DNA of 64,000 nucleotides, from assembly GCF_900106995.1 (NCBI RefSeq), contig NZ_FNOK01000035.1, positions 37,624 through 101,623 of the forward strand, given 5' to 3'. The notes beneath the pieces were generated by a model. That model was given only the letters and a program-made list of their open reading frames with translations, did no database searches and was not told the origin of the DNA. The position numbers and the translations under genes are program-made. Positions 9,399 to 22,500 of the stretch are shown piece after piece (position 1 is the stretch's first letter; the number at the start of each line of letters is the position of its first letter). This DNA comes from Saccharopolyspora shandongensis. GTDB taxonomy: Bacteria > Actinomycetota > Actinomycetes > Mycobacteriales > Pseudonocardiaceae.

Positions 9399-10101
9399 AA
9401 TGCATCCGACAGCGACGGCGCGCTGCACCGCGGCGCGACCCGATACTCGGCCCGGATCCACGCGACGCCGTTCCCCGAAACACGCCGTGCGGGAACGTGC
9501 CGGCTCGGCGTGCGCGGCGTTGGACGAGGTGTACGGCGGAGGAACAGGATTTCCCTCATCCGCCGGATGGATGATCGAGTCACTCGTGTGACAACCAGGG
9601 AGCCCTCGCTCTCCCAGTTCCGCGCCTGCCTAAGCACATCGGCTGGCTGTGCCGAGCCACGTCATGCTCGTCCGGCGTCGTCTCCGAAGCCCGAACTCGG
9701 CCGCCATGCAATGCGCACCGCCAGCATCCACCGGGTTCCGGCACCGGTTCAAGCAGCCGAGACCGGGATAGTCCTCAAGCCACCGCGCTTGCGAGAGCAC
9801 CGGCGAGCAATCGCATGGAAGCGTCCGAGCTGGGTTGAAAACCTCGGCGCTTGCGTCACGAGACACCTCAGGGAGTTCCACGGAGGTCCTTACCGGCAAC
9901 GCGCGCCACGAACTCTATTCCGGTGCACCCGGGCCGTCGTCACCAGCACCGGTACCACACCGTCCGAGAACGGCTCGACGATCGCACTTCTCGCCGTTCC
10001 CGTCAGCCGTTCCCCACACGTGCGAACAGGCTTTCCCGGATCAACGCCAAGCGGCACTTTCGCTGCATACGGAATTTTCCGCCCGCTCAGCCCGGCATCG
10101 A
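9399..10101. other. Gene-poor interval
   Basis: About 0.7 kb with only short, unconvincing frames. The longest (9510-10226 + and 9630-9899 -) have Arg/Pro/Ser-rich translations without domains or good ribosome sites. No tRNA, IS end or clear terminator was recognised. It separates the decayed tail of the giant gene from the promoter of the downstream operon. Toxin loci usually carry an immunity gene here, and none is visible. Confidence 0.6.
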
Positions 10102-10530
10102 CTATTCCATGCCCGATACCCGAGTATCAGATTTCCCGATCACCCAGCCGATCGTCGAAGACGAGCAACCGACCATCCCCGGCAAAAAATCGTACGTGTA
10201 CAAGCCGCGCTCGTTCAACACCTTGAGCACACGACCAAGAGCCACCCGCTCGTAGCTTCGATACAACTCAGCGAGCCTGCCAGCAAGAACTTCCCGAACA
10301 GCACCGTCATCCCGAACACGAAGTAGGAGATCACCCGGCGCCGACTCCACGACATCCCAACTGGCCTCCCGCACCCACGAAACCAGCTCGGACGTCTCTG
10401 TTCCGGGGCCACCGACCTCGGTCGTAGCCGACTGCGGCGATCACTCCCCCTGCCGGTTCTCAGTCCGCGCGTCATCATCAGGGGACCGGTCGCGCTCCCG
10501 CACCTCACGGCCGGTGCGCACATCGCCGCG
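10102..10530 (-). pseudogene. In-frame decayed 3' extension of the giant gene (displaced C-terminal tail)
   Basis: Reading on past the giant gene's TAA (10531-10533) in the same frame gives a sequence that continues to match an upstream part of the same gene (around 12080-12290): RGDVRTGREVRERDRS versus RGDERTGREVRERDRS, and SPQSATTEVGGPGTETSE versus SQSATTEIGGPGTDTSE. At the first stop the upstream copy has TAC (Tyr) where this copy has TAA. At the second, TGA at 10441-10443, the upstream copy has CGA (Arg). A deletion of about 25 codons lies between. After the homologous part, an unrelated ~100-residue tail runs to TAG at 10102 (includes APGDLLLRVRDDGAVREVL and GRVLKVLNERGLYTYDFL). It could be a former C-terminal toxin domain. 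A GTG at 10374 opens a 90-aa frame but lacks a ribosome site. Confidence 0.75.
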
Positions 10531-13500
10531 TTACTCCGCCTCTTCGCTCGACTCCGCGATCGGCTCGTCCGTCAGCGGCCCCGCACCGAATCCATGCGAT
10601 GCCTCCCCGCCCACCACGACCGGCTCCTCGGCCACGACGTTTGCCGCATCACTCGATCCCAGGGGAGACAGCTCCTCCAGCACCTCCGTGTCGGACCTGG
10701 CCCCGCTGGGAAGACCGCCGGGGGCCTGGAGACCGTACTCGGCGGCGAGAGCGTGGGCTCTGTCGGTAGCGGCTTGCTCACCACTCGTGTACAGGCTGTC
10801 GGTAACCAGAACGACGATATCGTTGATCAACGCCATTCGCGCGGCTTGCACCGGGGTGGGATCGCCGATGTAGAGCGGCTGGCCGGCCACACCGGCGGTG
10901 ATCTGCCGAGCCCGGGTGGTGAGCTCGCGGAACTTGCGCTGGGCCAACTTGTCGAGCCGCTTGCGGGCGGAGATGACGTCGAACTTGCGCTGGGCCAACC
11001 TGCCGAGCCCATTGTCGGCGGGGTCCGCCTCGTGCACCAAATCCGCTCCGGCCTCATGCCCGGGGACCGCCAACGTCCCGGCAGACACGTCGGCCCCGGT
11101 AGCCGTGCCACTGCCGGACTCGCCATCCGACTCACCGATCAACCGGTCATCCGCGCCATGCTCCGGCGAGTCCGGACCCGCCGGGTCCTCTACGGCCTGC
11201 TGCGCGCTCGATGACGCCTCGCCGGCAGATTCATCAGCCGACATGTCGCGACCGCTGCGGCCTCCCTGGTCGCGTGTGTCATCCCCTCGCGCGTCCGAGC
11301 CTTCGGATGCCTGCGAGTCCTGCGACCGACCAGCGCCATCGGGTCGTTCGGGTGCGGGGTAGACCTTCTTACCCGGGTTTGTCTCGTAGTCGGTGACGCT
11401 CAGGATGTCCCCCGCCGGGATCGTGCCTATATAGGCGATCTCCTTTTCCCATGAGAACGAGTAACGTTCCTCCCATTTCTTGAAGGTCTCACCTACGTCG
11501 ATTCCCGGCTTCGAGGTCCTGACCTCGTACACGTACCGGCGTTTATTGTGCCGATACGTGGCGTCATAGGTGGTCGACACGAATTGTGAACGACCGGACG
11601 TCTTGACGTGAGACGTCAGCGAACTGATGTTTTCGGGAGACTTCGGGCGCAGGCCATGCTGCAGCACAAGCTCGGGGCCTTCGTCCAGCGCGCGATAGAC
11701 GACCGTGCCGGGCTTCGCCAACACGAACCCGCGCTCGCGGTCCTCCTCCACGACCAAGTCCCAATCCAGGCCGCCGTCCGGTGGCGTCACCACCGGACGC
11801 TCCTCTGACGAGTCATTCCCAGAGGACGGTGTTCCGCCGAGGAGACCGGTCCCACCGGTGAAGCGCTTCCCCCGCAACGCCGCGCGCAGCTCAGTGATTA
11901 TCCGCCTTTCAGTCTCGGCATCATCTTGGGTCAGCGCGGCTGCAAGGCGCTCGTGGAAGGAGCTCAGCCTCGAACGGTCCACAATGTACACGGAGTTCGT
12001 CGCCCGACGCTCTGCGACGTACGCTTCGACCTCAGCCTCCACCTGGGCAGCCGCACGCGCACCCGGCGTCTCGGACGTGTCTGTCCCGGGGCCACCGATC
12101 TCGGTCGTAGCCGACTGCGACGGTCGCTTCCCCTGCCGGACCTCGTCCCGCCTATCGACTTCAGCGGCGTCGGAGTCATCCGACTGTGGATGACCAGACG
12201 ACGGCTCCCGGTTCTCAGCCTGCGCGTCATCGTCAACGGACCTGTCGCGCTCCCGCACCTCACGGCCGGTGCGCTCATCGCCGCGGTACTCCGCCTCTTC
12301 GCTCGACTCCGCGATCGGCTCGTCCGTCAGCGGCCCCGCACCGAATCCATGCGACGACGCGAACTCCTGACTGCCGCGGCGCGATTGCCAAGCACCGGAT
12401 CCGGGCAGCAGCGCGGACAGGATGCTACTGCGACGCGACGGCACGGCAAGCCCGAACGACGACATCGACGACGCACTGCCCCGACGCGAGTTCCCATCGC
12501 CAGATCCGGACGACGACTTCGACCACACACTACTGCGACGCGACGACCCGGCACCGGTTCCGAACGACGACATCGACGACGCACTACCCCGGCGCGAGTT
12601 CCCATCGCCAAATCCGGACGACGACGAAGAGCCCTGGCTACCACGACGTTGCGGGATCGTCAGCTCCGGCGAGGAGTGACTCACGGGCCGGACCACCGCG
12701 TTGACCTCGACCGCGAGCCTCGTGACGCGCTCCTGGAGTTCCGCTGCGGTCTGGATACCGTTCGCCATCTCCCGCATCAGAGCGACTGCCGCACGGCCTC
12801 GCTGCTCGTCCGACATCTGCTTGTACGGCGCCGCCTTGCCCTTGCGAATTGCGAGCAGACCCGGGTCCGCGCCGGTCAGCTCGCGCAACTGGCTCATCAG
12901 CGCCCGCATCTCCGGAGCCAACCTCGTGTCCTGGGCTACTTCGTACGCTCCATCCGGATTGCTCCGGCTCGCGCTGAGGGCGCCCTCGGCCGCGGAGATC
13001 AGGCGGTTGAGGTACTTCGAGGATCGGTAGATCGCTACGCCGTCGTTGTCCGCGTAGTGCTTCAGGTCCTTGAGGAAGTCGCCGAACTGCTCGTTCATCG
13101 ACTGCAGGTACTGGCTGTCCGTCAGCTTCAAGGAGCCGCCCGCCTGCTGGTTGGCGACGACGTCGCGGAGGGCGCCCGCCGAATGGTATGCCTCCGCGGC
13201 GTGCGTGAGAGCAGAGCTGACCAGTCTTTGCGCGTTCTGCGCCAGGCGATCCAGCAGCGGGGCGATCTCGATCTGCAAGCTCATCCTGCGTCGAGCTCGG
13301 TACTTGGCCTCGACCTTCCGGGCCTCGGCCATCTGCTGCGGGTAGAGGGAGTTCTTGACCCGGATATCGCTGCTGTTCGGCATGAGAAGCCTCGTCCGCC
13401 GCCTGCTGGCCTCCGACTGCCTGTTCAGTGCAGCGGCGGCGTCATGGCGCTGCCGGGCTTCCGACCAGATCTCGTGGCGCCGCGCGATCTCTGCGCGGTT

Positions 13501-16500
13501 CCCGTCCGGTGCGGCCGCCATGATCCGTTCACGCAGCTTCTCCAGGTAGCCTGCCCACTCGGACTGGGTCATGTACAGGTTCAGCTTGGAGAGCGCGGCG
13601 ACGTCCTGGTCCCGGGCTACCTTCTGACGACCCTCCAGCGTGACGGCCGACATCGGCAGACGGCGGGCGCCCTTCTCGGGCAGGAAGGCGTTCGCGTAGA
13701 CGTTCGTGTCGAAGACGGTCGCCGATTCCTTGCCCCACGCCCTGCGGAAGCGACTGTTGAACTCCTCGACCACCTGCGCATCGCCCGGCCCCGCGACGGT
13801 CACGTCGTAGTCGGAGGTGAGATCGGTACTACCGACCGCGCTGGAAGTCGCACCGAGGTAGCCGCGCAGGACCTCTTCGAGAAGGTTGTCGACGTACCGC
13901 TTGCGGTACTCGACCAGCTGACGCATCTTCTCGCGCCCCAGGGCACCCTCGCCGAGGTACTTGCGCTTGGCCTCCTCCCAGTCCACATCGGCGTTCCTCA
14001 GCAGCGACAAGGCGTCCGCATCCGCGGAGTCCTCACCGGCAGCGGTCCCGTCGTCCCGCCAGGCGGAGTGGTCCTCGCCGTCCGGATTGCCGATCGCCTC
14101 GTTGCCCTCGTCCCCGGCTGGTTCTTCCAACTCGGGAATCGTTTCCAGGCGCCCTGAGGATTCCGACGCCGCACGGCGCTGCTCGTCATTCCGCCGATTT
14201 GAAGCACCGCCGGGACTCACAGTGCTGTTCTGGCTCTGAGCACTGGACGAGCTCTCGTCACCGACATGACTCTGATCGGAGTCGGCCGGCGACTCCGGGC
14301 TGCCTCCGCGCAGGCCGTGAACGGGGTAGAACTCCGTGTACTTCACCAGACCGCGAGCGAAATCCAACGCCTCCGCACGGCCCTCCTGCCGCAGCACGTG
14401 CGCGATCAGTTCCACGTGTTCGCGGAACCGGCGCCGGTCGCCTTCGGTGACGTCGAGGCTCAGCGGCGGCTGAGCATCCGCCTCCCGGGCGATCGCCAAT
14501 ACTTCCTCGGACGGCTGCACATCGGCGCTCCACTTGCCCTTTTCCAGCCATGCGAGCAACTCCGCGAACCGCAGCCCCCACTCGGCCCGAGGCGTCACCC
14601 GCGCCGCGCGTTCCAGGACGCCATCGGCGTTGCGCGTCGACGAGGACCCGTCGGCTCCTAGTTCGTCCTGCGCCCGCCGGGAACCACCGCGCAGACGCCC
14701 ACGACTGTCGCGGCGGGAACCACCGGAATTGCCATCCAGGTCTTGCTGCTGCCTGCGACGCTTGGCCGGCGGGGCGTCCTGGCCATCGGAGAACGGGCGG
14801 TAGTGCGTCGGCAGTTCCTCGTAGACGATGCGCGTGACCGGATGGCCGTCCGGTCCGAGCCGGTTGGTCGGCTCCACCGAGACGACGCGGAACATCGCGT
14901 TCGGCGGCAACCCGACCAGGTAGTTCGTGCCGTCCGCACGTAGCTGCCGGGCGGCGGCCCATCGATGCCCCGGGGCCGGGCGGTAGACGATCTCCTCTGC
15001 GCCCACCCCGGTCTCGCGCGGCGCGGACTCGGCAAAGACGAACTCACGTGTCGGGACGATCAAGCCCACCGCCGACGGGTTGGCCTGACGCACCGCACGC
15101 CAGGTGCGCACCTCTCCCCCCTGGTACTGCGGGAACGCGGACAGGCCGCGGGCCGCCGCCCCTGCGACGATCGCTGCCCGCTGACGCTCCTCGATCGAGC
15201 CGGAGTGGAGATCCGGCTGCTGCATCCGGCCGGAGTAGATCGACTCCAGCGTTAACGTCGCGACGAGACCGAGATGGGAGATCTGCCCAGCCATCGCGCT
15301 CGCCTGACGCGACTCGTAGGCATCGAGGACGCCGGGGTCTCCCCAGTGGCTCACGGTGGCGTAGACGTCCAACGCCGTCAGGGGCGCGCCGCCGAACGGC
15401 CCGTGCAGATTCTCTTGTGCGAACCGGGCGGCCGACCACCCCGGGAACTCGCTCAGAATCCAGCCAAGAGACGACCAAGGCGCCTGGCTTCGCGGGTCCA
15501 GGAGCAGGAAAGCCGCTATATCAACGAGACTCGCGACGTCCAGTCCGCTGCTCCGCGCATCCTCGACTCGGTCGGCGAGGGCGCTGGGCCAGAAGCGACC
15601 GGTAGCAGCGAGCTCGCGGAACCGCTCGGCCGAAAGGCCCAGGGGTGCCCGGCGCTGCTCGACCCAATCCTGCAGGACCTTGCCCGGGGAGACGCGTTCG
15701 CTGTGCGTCCTGGCGAAGAACTCGGCCGGGGTACTCGCCCACGGGGCTGTGGTGGCGCGTTGTTCGGCGAGGTACGCGAGGAGCAGCGGCCGGTTTCGAA
15801 CACCCATGCCGTGGTCTTCGAGCAGGCGCGTCACCTGGGCGAACCCGCCCCAGTCCCGGATCATCCGCCGGTAGTCGTCGCCGAAGGTGGCCGGCCGCAG
15901 GCCGAGCCGGCTCACCCGCCAGTTCTCAACCCACCTGCTCGCCGAGTCCGGGCTCCGGTTGATGAGATCCACCAGCGACTCGCCGCGTGCGCCGAGGTAG
16001 GCGTTGAGCTCGCCCAGGTCGCGCACCTGCACCATGCCGGGCTGCAGCCTCCTGAGCAGCCTGTTCAGCAGCCCCACGGCGGGCACTCCGGCCTGGCCGA
16101 GCCGGTCCTGGACTCGCCGCGCCCAGTCTTCGAGCGGCATGCCGCGCTGCACGAGTTCGCCGACTTCCGTCTCGAAGAACGGCAAGGCGCTGGGATCAAC
16201 ACCCAGCTGGGTCGCGGCGCTGAACAGCAGCGATCCGCGATCTTGCGGGAGCCCGACCGCGTCGGCCAAGCCGACCAGCCCGTCCGGGATCTGCCCGGTG
16301 GCCTCGATGTGGTTCCGCAGCTGGTGGGTCGAGTCCAAGCCCAGCCGGTGCTGCAGGCGCGCGAACCGGGCGATCGGCGATTCCCCGTTCAGGACCGATT
16401 CGCCGAACGCCCGATCGCGGACGACGTCGAAGCCCCTCTCCCGCAGGTAGATGTCGACGAGGTCGTGCAGGTCGCGGCGGAAATCCGCAGCGGTTGGCGG

Positions 16501-19500
16501 ATCGTTCGCGTAGTCGGAAACGTCCTCGGTGCCCGCGTCCGGATGTTGCGCGGCATCCATCTGCTCGAGTCGCTCGACCGCCCCGAACCAGTCGCGTTCG
16601 GCGTAGAGCTCGCCCAGATCGCTGGGATCCCGGCTCAACAACGCGTTCAGCATGCGCAACGCCGTCCGCCGGGACTCGCCCGACGCCGTGGCCTCATCGA
16701 TGGCACCGAACAGGGTGTTGCGCTGCTGCTGACCGAATGCGCCCATGATGAGGGCGAAGTTGCGGAGATCAGCGCCCACCTGCCTGATCTCCGCCTCGCT
16801 GGCACCGTGCAGTGCACGGCTGAACGCGACCAGCTGCCGCCCGTCGACTCCCACCATTTCGCCCAGCCGACGAATCTCGTCGGACACCGGGTCGTCCACC
16901 GGTTGCAGCGTGTGCTCCGGATCGGATTCCACGAACGCCGGCAGCAGCTCCTCCGGCGTCTGCGATGGTGCCTCGCCATCCCCGGCCGGCAGGTCGTACG
17001 GTGGCGGGTCCGGCTCGGGGTAGCGGGGTGCTAGCAGGGAATTCTCCGCAGAAGTCTCCTCGAAGAACCTCTCGAGTTGTTCTTCGACGTCCGCCGGATC
17101 CGCCTGAGTCAGGTCATCTTCGATGCCCTGCTCCAGCAAGTAGTCGTGGAAGTCGTTCAGCTGGTCAGGTAGTGAGTCGCCGGGAACGCGGCTCATCCGC
17201 CCGAAGATGCTTCCGACCGACTGCCGCATCGACTCGGTCCCGGCCAGCAAGGCGGGAACCGAGCTGCCGAACTCGGTCATGAGCAGTTGCAGCCGGTCCA
17301 GCGCCACCGTGCGGGAGATATCTCCCACTCCCACGTCCTGCAAGAAGTCGCTCAGGGCGGCGAGCTCGGCCTCGTGCCGCAGGCCGACAGCGCCGAGCAC
17401 GGCCTCCACGCGGGCGCCGAACTGGTCCACCAGTCGCGTGAGAGCCTGACCCCGCCCGCTGATCAGGCCCTGCATCACCCGCAGGTCCGCGGCGAACAGG
17501 TCGGCGAGGCGACCGGGTTCCAGGTGCAGGTCCTGCAGTCTGATAGCGCTCCGGAGGAGCAGCTCGGGGTCGATGCGCAAGACGCGAGCAGCTGCCGCGA
17601 TCTCGACGGGCACTCGCCCCAAGGCCTTGGTCACCTCGACCACGGCGTCGGGCAGGTCCGGCGTGTGCACCAGTTGCTTCAGCCGGGGGATGTCGCGGTC
17701 GGGCCGGAACCACTCGGTGCCCGCGAACTTGTCCACCCAGAGCAAGTCGTCATCGGTCAACTGAATCGGCGCCGCCCGATCGGCTGCCCACTCCGCCACG
17801 ACCTGCGTGCGCTCCTGCTGGTCGTTCCGGAGGCCGTCCACGGTCATCCCACGATCGGCCACGAACTGCTGGAAGTCGGCCAGTTCGGAGATGTTCACGA
17901 TGCCAGTTCCGCCGAACCAGGACAGCTCGTCATCTTGCAGGTCCGCGAAGCTCAACCAGTCGGAGATGACGCCGGCGATGTGCTCCCGCCGCTGCGTGCT
18001 CTCGTCGAGCCACGACAGGTCCAGCTCGACGGCCTGCGCATGCGGTAGCCCGCTCAGCAGCAGCGCCATCCGCTCTGAGATGTGCCTCTCCCGGGCGTAC
18101 TCGCTGATCGCATCCCACCGGTGTGCCGGGTCCGGGTTCTGCTGAAAGACCTCTACCGCTAGCGGGAAGTCCTGCGGTTTGAGGCCGTGCTCGTGCATTT
18201 CCTCGACGACTTCGACGACGTCCAAGTCTCCTGGACCATCGTCGTGCGGCCCGAGGTCGACGAGCCACCGGGCAGCTATTTCCCGCATTCGCAGCGGATC
18301 GTTCCGCAACTCCACCAAGGACAGCTCGTTCTCATCCAGGTATCGCAGGAAAGCTCGGAGTTCACCCGCCTTCGCGGCGAACGGCGTGCTTCGGTTGGAC
18401 ATCCAGCTCATCAAGCCGGGCAAGGTCAGCCCTCTGGAGTAACGCAGACCCGCGATTCGCACGCCGAGCTCGTCCCCCCGCGGATCGACCGCGGCCAAGC
18501 CGAAGTGTCCGAGCATCTGCGCGAGGTTCAAGCCGCGGTCCCTGAGCAGGCCGACGAACACGCCGAGCTGCTGAGAGTCCATTTCGGACCAGGCCAGCTG
18601 CAGACCCGCGATGGCCTCGCGGTCATCGGAGGTGATACGGCTCTGGTGGTCCTCGAGCTGTTCGCTGAGCTGCTCGGCGTTCATCCCGGAAAGCTCGGCG
18701 CGGTGGCGCAGGATGGTCATCAAACCACCCACATCCAGCCTCGGGTCCACGGCATCCAGGCTCCTGACGAACTCGCTGAGGCTGCCGACTCCGATCCCGG
18801 TCGTCAGGCCCCGGAATGCGGCCAAGTCGTTCGGGATCATGCCGACGGCGCTGAGCGCGCCCTCGATCAGGTAGGCATCGGCTCCGACCACCAGCGCGTC
18901 CACGTCGGCGACATGGATCCCCAGGGATTCCGCGACTTCCTCGCGCCGCTGGCGCTCTTCGTGCTCGCGCCATTGCGAGACGACCTGCCGGCGCTGATCT
19001 TCCGGTGCGACACTCCAGCTTTCCAAAGGAGCACCTTCGACGAAGTCGCCCTGGTCCGCGAGGTAGTCGTTGAGACTCTCCCAGTCGTGGCGTTCCAGGC
19101 GGTGCTGCAGCGCGGCCGCGAGGAACCGGTTGCGCTGCCGGGAGTCGGTCAGCTGAACATTGTCCAGATCGCTTCGCAAGATTTCGAGGGAGTCGTCGTG
19201 GCCCTGGGCGAACCTCTGGAGGTCCGGCAGGACGGATGCCAGCAGCTCGGGCCGGATCCCCAGCTCTTTGCTCAGCTCGGCCACGCTCTGGACCGGCACA
19301 TCCCACCGCGCGGCGAGGGCGGTGATGTCCCGCGGCACGTGCTCGATTTCGCCGAACCACCGCAAGAGATCGGCAGCCTGGTGAGAGCCGGCGGGCACAC
19401 CTAGTCCACGCAGCACGTCCAGCGCCGCCGGAAGGCGGAACCAGTCACTGCCGTCGGGCATGTGCCCGCGCCACCCCGCCCCGAAAACGGCCGCTGCCAG

Positions 19501-22500
19501 ATCATCTGGCCCGGAGTTCGCCGCCGACACGAGGTAGCCGATCCGATTCGCCAGTCCTGGGATGCTCAGGTCAGCCGGCCGGAGGCCCAGGCGGACCAAG
19601 TCCGGGATCTGCGAATACGAGAGTCCGGCGTTCGCCAACGACTGCCGCAGCTCCCGACCGGCTTGATCGAACCACTCCTGGTTGAACTGCGACAAACCCG
19701 TCGGGGACAGCTCCATCAGCCGCAGCCGATGCCGGATCTGGCCGCTGACGAGGTCCGCGCTGTCACCGTTGTCGCGCATCCGGGCGATGCTCGATGCCGC
19801 CGGTGCCAGCACGGACAGCGGCACCGACAGCCGGAGGGCCACTTGGAGCAGATCGCGACGCGGCAACCCGGTTTCACCGCTGACCTGAGCCAGCTCCGCC
19901 TCGAGCCGATCGACCCGCGAGCCCGCTCCGAGGTAGCGCACCAGTGCGGGCAGTTCGTTGCTGGAAAGCCCCGCATTCTGCGCTGAAGCGACGACGGCCT
20001 GCGGTCTGAAGCCTGCACGTTGCAGTTCCGCCAGCTCGTTCGCCGACAGCCCGAACCGCCAGCGGATCACCGTATCGCGCCCTGCGGTCGAGCCCTGGGC
20101 CCGCAGCTGACCGGGCGTGCTGCCCTGGGCGTGCAGCCAGTCATCGAAACGCACGAGATCCGCGCCGGTGAGGGGATCACCGAGGCCTGCGAACCACGCG
20201 AGGTCCTCGATGCGCAGCCCGGTGCCGGCCAGGCGGTGCGCGATCGCCATCCGTCGAGCGCTCTCCTGGTCGGTACCCGCCTGCACGGCCTGTTCGATCG
20301 CTGCCGTGAGGACGTTGTCGTGGGCGACGAGTTGAAGGTGCTCCACCGGTCCCGCCGAGCCTGACGGGCCACCCGCGTCCTGCCAACCGCTCTGCGAGGA
20401 ATCGTCGAACGCTCCCGTCATCTCGGAGTCGGACGACGCTCCCGCGGGAAGGCCCTCGGTGCGTTGGACGTCGTGCTCGACGACGAGATCCTGCGCGAGT
20501 CGGTTGGCGGCGTCCACATCGCCATCCGCGTGCAGCCGTTCGGCGACGAGGATGGTGATGTCGTCGATCAGCTCCTTCTGCGCGCGTTGTTCGGCGGTGG
20601 GCTCGCCGATCACCAGAGGCGCATGGCCTACAGCACTGGTGATACCCACGGCTCGGGCGATGAGCGCGGCGTAGTGTCCCTCGGGGAGCTTGCCGAGGTT
20701 CGTGCGGGCAGCCGCGACCCGTCGCCGCAACTGGTCACGGGGTCCTTCCTCCGCGAAGGCAGACGCCTCGTCGACGTCGGAGTCGTGCTCGTCGTGGGTG
20801 GCTTCGCCGTCGTTGCGGGCGATCGCGGCCCGCAAGTCGGCCAGCGCCTCGTTGAACGTTTCCGCGTTACCGCTTTCCAGCGCGTGCTCGATCGACTCCT
20901 TGAACGACGCCAGCCGCGCCGGGTAGCCGACGACGACCCGACCCTCTTTCCCCTGCTGGAGGATGTGGCGCTGCACTTCCTGCACGATCAGTGCCGAAGC
21001 AGCTTCCGGCAGGTACTCCGGATTCCCCTCGAAGACACCCGTGTTGAAGACGAAGTCGCCCTTCTTGTGGGGAGCACCTTCGAGTGCGAACTCGTCACCG
21101 ATGTATTCGGCACCGATGATGAACCTCTCGTCGATGCCGCCCGCGAAGGCGATCTCGCGTTCGTGTCTGAACTTCGCCGCGGGGCCGAGCGTCGCGTTCA
21201 CGGCGATACCGCCCGGCGCGAAGATCCAGTAGCGCCACTTGCGCCCCTTGAAGGTGAAGAGCGAGTTCATCGACGTGCTCACGTACATCGCGTCCGTGTA
21301 CAGGCGCACGTACTCCACCAGCGAGACGTTGTGACCGTCCGGCGCCGTGTTCCCCGGGTTCTTCGGGAAGAAGCCCGGTCGCCAGTCCCCTGCAACGTCG
21401 CCAGTGCCCATGAAGATCTCGTCCGGGGGCGGCTCGGCGATGCGATAGACGAGCACCGGTTCGTTGATCACCAACGGACGCGGGACGATGTTTTCAACGG
21501 GCACATCGACCACAGCCGCCGGCGGCCGGTTCTCCGACCATTCGTACCTCCGCAGCCGACCGGCGAGCCCCGCTTCGACCGGCTGTATCGCGCCGATCCC
21601 GGTCTTGGCCACGACATCCGGACCGTGCCAGACGTACTCGTTGTTGACGACCGTCGCCGTGACGTTGATTCCATCGGGAACACCGATCGCGGTGACTTCA
21701 ATTCGGCCGTCCGCGTAGGCAGTGCGCGACCACTGTCCGTTATCGCTCAGCTGGACGACGCGGTCGAAATGCACGTCCGGCGCCAACCACCACTCCGCGA
21801 ACTCGTGGGGCAGATTTTCGTCCCTCCTTTCGAACTCCGAGAGTTCGCCTTCGTCCAACCGAATCGGCGACCAGACCTCACCGGTTTCCGGGTCGATAGT
21901 CCGGACGTCATCATTGATCAGGTCGATTTCACCGGTATCCGTGGTGAACGCCAGCCGCCGGGAGTACTGACCGTTCTCGTTCCAGTGCTGGAATTCGAGT
22001 ATTGCGACCCCATCGCCTTCGTTTGGCACGACGCCGAGATGAGCCGCGCCGATCAGGTCGACGAACAGCACCTGGTCACCGTTTTCGGCGCGGCGGAAGT
22101 GGCCGACGCCCTGGCCGTTTCGGTAGGTCCAGATCGGATCGCCCCACTCGACGCCGTCGAGTTCGACAATCTCGGACCCGAAGACTCGTGCGGCCGCCGT
22201 GGCCAGTCCCTCGTGCCACATCTGCGCGAAGTGGGCCAGGTCCTGTTCCGCCAGGGCGAGCAGGGTGCCCTGCCAACCATTGGCTCTGGCGAATTCAGCG
22301 AAAACGCGCCAGTTCGCGAAACCGATGCCATACCCCTCAAGCATCGACACGAGCTCGTGGAACTGCCATCCCGTATCCACTCCGGCGAGCATGGAAAGGG
22401 TGTCGATGATGTCTTGGAGCCCGTGTCCCTGCATCCACTCCGGGGCCAGCAACGCCGCATCTCCCGGTCCGATGCCCAGGATGCGGCCCAGCTTCGCGAG

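Noticed and set aside
9510..10226. 238-codon plus-strand frame in the gap
   Set aside because: Arg/Ser/Pro-rich with no ribosome site or domain, and it overlaps the relict tail read on the minus strand.
12370..12660. Regular repeats considered as a CRISPR array
   Set aside because: Repeats are 108 bp, coding and in frame, with no spacer structure and no cas genes.
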